This document shows positions 3,148 through 6,008 of a stretch of 6,008 nt of DNA, piece after piece. Source of the stretch: Phycisphaerales bacterium (lineage in GTDB: Bacteria > Planctomycetota > Phycisphaerae > SM23-33). The notes under the pieces are model-generated. The model did not search any database, was not told where the DNA came from, and worked only from the letters and a program-made list of their open reading frames with translations. The DNA is taken from the NCBI GenBank assembly GCA_003171235.1, contig PMYM01000090.1, positions 1-6,008 on the forward strand, written 5' to 3'. The position numbers and the translations under genes are program-made. Positions within the stretch are counted from its first letter, which is position 1; each line of letters starts with the position of its first letter.

Positions 3148-5325
3148 ATGGAGACAGCAGTGGTCGATGCCGACGCCGTCAGGACAAGTGCCCCCTCCAA
3201 GGACGATCCAGCCAATCTGGAAGCGCTGTTCTACCCCCAGTCCATTGCCGTGCTGGGCGTCACCCAGACCCCCGGCACCGTGCCCTACGACATCTTCTAC
3301 AACATCCTGGCCAGCGGCTACCAGGGGGTGATCTACCCGGTGGCCCCGGGCAAGCGCTCCATCTGCTCGGTGCGGGCCTACCGCTACATCACCGACATCG
3401 ACGACCAGGTTGACATGGCCGTGATCGTCTTCCCCGCCAGCGTGGTGGACAAGGCCGTCGAGCAGTGCGGGCGTAAGGGCGTCAAGGGCGTGATTATCAT
3501 CTCGGCCGGCTTTCGCGAGGTCGGACCCGAGGGCGTCAAGCGCGAGCAGCGGATCAAGGACCTCTGCCGACAGTACAACATCCATCTCATCGGGCCAAAC
3601 TGCCTGGGGCTGATCAACACCGACCCGGCCAGCCGGCTCAACGCCAGCTTCGCCCGCAAGATGCCCGCCCAGGGGCGGATCGCCTTCTTGAGCCAGTCGG
3701 GCGCCCTGTGCACAGCCGTGCTGGACTACGCCCGGGGCAAGGGCATCGGCTTTTCCAAGTTCGTCAGCTTCGGCAACAAGGCGGGGGTGACCGAGATCGA
3801 GCTGATGCAGTACCTCCACCGGGATCCGCAGACCGACGTCATCCTGCTGTACCTGGAGGAGCTGCGCAACGGACGGGCGCTGATCGAGGCCGCCCGTGCC
3901 ATCACCCGCGGGGCCGGGGCCAAGCCCATCCTGGTCATCAAGTCCGGGCGCACCCCCCAGGGCGCCCACGCCGCCGCCAGCCACACCGGCTCGCTGGCGG
4001 CTGAGGACAACATCTGCGAGGCCGTCTTCCGCGAGGCCGGCATCATCCGCGTGCCCTCCATCGAGGAGCTTTTCAACACCGCCATCATGCTCACCGGCCA
4101 GCCCATGCCCAAGGGCCGCCGCCTGGCCATCGTCACCAACGCCGGCGGGCCGGGCGTCATGGCCACCGACGCCGCCGTCTCGGTGGGCCTGGAACTGGCC
4201 CGCTTAAACGAGGGCACCACCCGGCGCCTGCGCGACAGCCTGCCCGCCACCGCCAACATCAAGAACCCCGTGGACGTCATCGGCGACGCCCGTAGCGACC
4301 GCTACACCGCCGCCCTGGACGCGGTGCTGGCCGACCCCGGCGTGGACGAGGTGCTGGTGATCCTCACCCCCCAGTCCATGACCAACATCGAGGACATCGC
4401 CCGGGCCGTCGTCAGCATTCGCGGGCACTGCCACGACAAGCTGCTGTCGGCCTCGTTCATGGGGGCCTCCGACGTGAATGTGGGCGTGGACATCTTGCAG
4501 GCGGCGGGCATCCCCCACTACATCCTGCCCGAGTGGGCCTGCCGGGCCATGGCCAACGTCGAGCAGGTCCGCCGCTGGATGAGCCAGGGCAACGGCCAGG
4601 ACCCACCCCTGCGGGTGGACGCCGCCGCCGCCGCCGCCCTGCTGGCCGCCTGCCCCGAAGGCTACATGCGCGAGGACCATGCCCTGGCGGCGCTGCAGGC
4701 GTATGGCCTGCCGGTGCCGGAATTCAAGCTTTGCGCCACGGCCGACGAGGCGGTGGCCTTCGCCGACCGCATCGGCTACCCGGCGACCCTGCGCGTGGTC
4801 AGCCCGGAAGTGATCCACAAGTCCGAGGTCAAGGGCATAGCCCTGAACCTGGAGGGCCCGCAGGCGGTGCGCGAGGCCTTCGCCCGCATCCAGGGCAATG
4901 TGAAGGCCGCCCTGCCCCAGGCCAAGATCATGGGCATGCTGGTGCGGCGGATGATCCCGGCGGGGCATGAGGTCATCCTGGGTGCCAAGCGCGACGCGGT
5001 CTTCGGCCCGACGCTCATGTTCGGGCTGGGCGGAATATTCGTGGAGATATTCAAGGACGTGACCTTCGCCCTGGCCCCGCTGTCCTCGGGGACGGCCTCA
5101 CGCATGTTGCGCGAGGTGCGCGCCTTCCAGATCCTCGACGGCGCCCGCGGCCAGGCCAAGGCCGACATCGCCGGCATCGAGCAGGCCCTGCGCCGACTGG
5201 GCCAACTGGTGCATGACTTCCCGCGCATCGCCGAATTGGATGTCAACCCGCTGATCGTGGGTCCGGCCCAGCAAGGCAACGCCGTCGCCGACGTGCGCAT
5301 CCGCCTGGCCGGACAGGACCAATAG
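3148..5325 (+). CDS. fused ADP-forming acyl-CoA synthetase
   Basis: At 725 residues this matches fused alpha-beta NDP-forming acyl-CoA synthetases, which interconvert acyl-CoA + ADP + phosphate with acid + CoA + ATP through a phosphohistidine. In order: a CoA-binding Rossmann domain (about 23-165; SIAVLGVTQTPG, IGPNCLGLI at 148-156); a ligase domain with SQSGAL (182-187) and the phosphohistidine loop SHTGSLA (His279); a second CoA-ligase domain (about 325-465; IVTNAGGPGVMATDAA, NIKNPVDVIGDA); an Ala-rich linker (492-497); and an ATP-grasp domain (about 505-720) with VIHKSE (His557), FGLGGIFVE (625-633) and ELDVNPL (696-702). No acetyltransferase domain is present, so it is not a Pat-type enzyme. 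It probably acts in the cytosol. It can conserve energy by forming a free acid, or activate an acid to its CoA ester. The acyl group is unknown; acetyl or another short chain is usual. The stop overlaps a GTG belonging to the next frame, and a carrier-protein ATG follows 23 bases later, suggesting co-transcription. Confidence 0.93.
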   Translation: METAVVDADAVRTSAPSKDDPANLEALFYPQSIAVLGVTQTPGTVPYDIFYNILASGYQGVIYPVAPGKRSICSVRAYRYITDIDDQVDMAVIVFPASVVDKAVEQCGRKGVKGVIIISAGFREVGPEGVKREQRIKDLCRQYNIHLIGPNCLGLINTDPASRLNASFARKMPAQGRIAFLSQSGALCTAVLDYARGKGIGFSKFVSFGNKAGVTEIELMQYLHRDPQTDVILLYLEELRNGRALIEAARAITRGAGAKPILVIKSGRTPQGAHAAASHTGSLAAEDNICEAVFREAGIIRVPSIEELFNTAIMLTGQPMPKGRRLAIVTNAGGPGVMATDAAVSVGLELARLNEGTTRRLRDSLPATANIKNPVDVIGDARSDRYTAALDAVLADPGVDEVLVILTPQSMTNIEDIARAVVSIRGHCHDKLLSASFMGASDVNVGVDILQAAGIPHYILPEWACRAMANVEQVRRWMSQGNGQDPPLRVDAAAAAALLAACPEGYMREDHALAALQAYGLPVPEFKLCATADEAVAFADRIGYPATLRVVSPEVIHKSEVKGIALNLEGPQAVREAFARIQGNVKAALPQAKIMGMLVRRMIPAGHEVILGAKRDAVFGPTLMFGLGGIFVEIFKDVTFALAPLSSGTASRMLREVRAFQILDGARGQAKADIAGIEQALRRLGQLVHDFPRIAELDVNPLIVGPAQQGNAVADVRIRLAGQDQ
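4621..4638 (+). repeat. GCC trinucleotide run inside the synthetase gene
   Basis: Six GCC codons in a row encode Ala492-Ala497 in the linker between the CoA-ligase and ATP-grasp domains. The run preserves frame if it slips, so it could vary in linker length without breaking the protein. It may be only a result of GC-rich codon choice. Confidence 0.7.
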
Positions 5326-5338
5326 TGCGCCGTACAAT

Positions 5339-5343
5339 CGGAG
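5339..5343 (+). promoter_or_regulatory. ribosome binding site deciding the ATG start at 5349
   Basis: CGGAG lies five bases before ATG 5349. The frame is also open from GTG 5325, which overlaps the synthetase stop, but a start there would add eight residues and has no good site. Confidence 0.6.
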
Positions 5344-5348
5344 TGCCA

Positions 5349-5591
5349 ATGGACAGGAAAGAAATTCAGGACCGCGTCGTCAAGATCGTCTGCCAGGTGC
5401 TGAAGGTTGACCCAGCCACGGTCAAGCCCGACAGCAACTTCATCTTCGACCTGGGGGCCGAGAGCACCCAGTCGGTGGCCCTGGTCGGGGCCTTTGAAGA
5501 GGAGTTCAAGATCGAGCTGGACGGCGAAGCCGCCCTGTCGGTCCAGACGGTGGGCGACGCCGTGGATTTTGTCGGCAAGTACGTCAAGTAG
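5349..5591 (+). CDS. acyl carrier protein-like protein (copy 2, Glu-Ser-Thr type)
   Basis: This 80-residue carrier protein is expected to carry a phosphopantetheine-bound acyl thioester. Helix 1 is KEIQDRVVKIVCQVLKV and the attachment segment is FDLGAES (33-39), with Ser39 the predicted 4'-phosphopantetheine site. Helix 2 is TQSVALVGAFEEEF, and a C-terminal helix follows (TVGDAVDFVGKYV). The motif is Glu-Ser-Thr rather than Asp-Ser-Leu. It lies 23 bases after the acyl-CoA synthetase and is probably translated from the same message, so the synthetase may supply or remove the thioester cargo, though transfer between them is not shown. About 47 of 80 residues are identical to copy 3. Both share Cys15 in helix 1, which is unusual for an ACP and absent from copy 1 at that place. 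Family assignment is secure; pathway is not. Confidence 0.92.
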   Translation: MDRKEIQDRVVKIVCQVLKVDPATVKPDSNFIFDLGAESTQSVALVGAFEEEFKIELDGEAALSVQTVGDAVDFVGKYVK

Positions 5592-5633
5592 CCGGCCAGC
5601 CCCCAGCCCGCCGGCCAGGCGCCGGTAACGTGA
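5592..5633. repeat. GC-rich spacer with a short direct repeat
   Basis: GCCGGCCAG occurs at 5591-5599 and again at 5610-5618. Its GCCGGC core is itself palindromic, so the two copies can also pair with each other. The spacer separates carrier gene 2 from the hairpin before carrier gene 3. No function is evident. Confidence 0.4.
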
Positions 5634-5661
5634 AGCCCCCGGCTTTGCCGGACTACGGGCT
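5634..5661 (+). other. bulged hairpin between carrier genes 2 and 3
   Basis: CCGGC/GCCGG (5639-5643 with 5647-5651, TTT loop) is extended by AGCCC/GGGCT (5634-5638 with 5657-5661) across a five-base bulge (ACTAC, 5652-5656). It has no T-tract, so it is more likely a processing or stability element, or part of a dispersed palindrome, than a terminator. Its AGCCCCCG start is shared with the terminator repeats at 2422 and 2916. Confidence 0.45.
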
Positions 5662-5694
5662 GCCGGTTGATATTGAGCGTCCCCAAGAGGTGTT

Positions 5695-5949
5695 ATGGAC
5701 GAGCGGGAAATTCAGCAACGCATTGTCAAGGTGATCTGCCAGGTGCTCAACCTTCCGCCCGAGAAGGTCACCCGGCGCAGTAATTTTATATTCGACCTGG
5801 GGGTGGAAAGCACCGAGTCCATCGCCCTGATGACCGGCTTCGAGCGGGAATTCGGAATCGAGATGGAACACGAAGACGCCCTGCAGGTGCAGACCGTCTC
5901 CGAGGCGGTGGACTTCATCCGCAAGTACCTCCAACGCCAGGTGAGTTGA
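5695..5949 (+). CDS. acyl carrier protein-like protein (copy 3, Glu-Ser-Thr type)
   Basis: This 84-residue carrier protein has AAGAGG at 5685-5690, four bases before the ATG. It follows the ACP pattern: helix 1 EREIQQRIVKVICQVL, attachment segment FDLGVES (33-39) with predicted phosphopantetheine site Ser39, helix 2 TESIALMTGFEREF and C-terminal helix EAVDFIRKYL. It appears to be a tandem duplicate of copy 2 (ungapped alignment, shared Cys15 and SNFIFDLG segment). It has diverged well beyond a recent duplication, so the two probably do different jobs or serve different partners. The shared Glu-Ser-Thr motif sets both apart from fatty-acid ACPs. Its gene is followed at once by a perfect palindrome. 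The cargo and partner enzymes are unknown and may be encoded beyond the window. Confidence 0.92.
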   Translation: MDEREIQQRIVKVICQVLNLPPEKVTRRSNFIFDLGVESTESIALMTGFEREFGIEMEHEDALQVQTVSEAVDFIRKYLQRQVS

Positions 5950-5950
5950 T

Positions 5951-5970
5951 TCCGCCCGCCGGCGGGCGGA
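5951..5970. other. perfect 20-base palindrome after carrier gene 3
   Basis: TCCGCCCGCC (5951-5960) is followed directly by its exact reverse complement (5961-5970), two bases after the stop codon. As RNA it would form an eight-pair stem with a CCGG loop. No T-tract follows, so it is a weak candidate for termination; a 3' stabiliser is as likely. Confidence 0.6.
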
Positions 5971-6008
5971 GACCAAGGCCAAGCCTGTAGGTCGGGCATG
6001 TGTATAGA

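Noticed and set aside
2995..3984. Minus-strand open frames opposite the synthetase (also 4204-4968)
   Set aside because: Their translations are Gly/Val/His/Asp-rich shadow protein without motifs; the + strand carries the complete family signature across the same bases.
3148..5325. Arg549 in place of an expected Lys and Ala641 in place of an Arg in the ATP-grasp domain, as signs of lost activity
   Set aside because: The phosphohistidine loop, the second His (557), the glycine-rich loop and the ELDVNP metal motif are intact, and from memory similar substitutions occur in working relatives.

Overview
The window is a GC-rich bacterial segment with a strong preference for G or C at third codon positions. 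It carries five genes, all on the + strand. The organism cannot be fixed from this sequence. The protein types (a Re-citrate-synthase/isopropylmalate-synthase-like enzyme and a fused ADP-forming acyl-CoA synthetase) and the hairpin-rich non-coding DNA would suit an anaerobe from a lineage such as Planctomycetota or a deltaproteobacterial group. That assignment is an inference with low confidence.

Layout. Positions 1-608 hold no convincing gene. They contain a strong two-part hairpin (28-77), a short imperfect palindrome and a weak promoter candidate, and lead into an acyl-carrier-protein-like gene (609-863, GTG start). A DRE-TIM metallolyase of the isopropylmalate/homocitrate/Re-citrate synthase superfamily follows (966-2357). 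Next is a gap of about 790 bases (2358-3147). Two identical 50-base repeats there each contain a perfect intrinsic-terminator hairpin, followed by a degenerate seven-base tandem array. Between the repeats lie further hairpins, including a possible three-way-junction RNA. Then come a fused ADP-forming acyl-CoA synthetase (3148-5325) and two more carrier-protein genes (5349-5591 and 5695-5949). The window ends about 60 bases after the last gene, so the cluster may continue.

How the genes may work together. Three small carrier proteins surround one enzyme that makes or uses acyl-CoA with ATP/ADP and one that condenses an acyl-CoA with a 2-oxo acid. All three carriers keep the serine for 4'-phosphopantetheine but have Glu-Ser-(Thr/Val) where fatty-acid ACPs have Asp-Ser-Leu. 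The set looks like a thioester-handling module rather than the ordinary fatty acid locus: no ketosynthase, malonyl transferase, reductase or dehydratase gene is visible. The product and the acyl group carried cannot be read from the sequence. The non-coding DNA deserves as much attention as the genes, because the terminator-plus-heptamer element and the structured stretch between its copies are not explained by the coding content.
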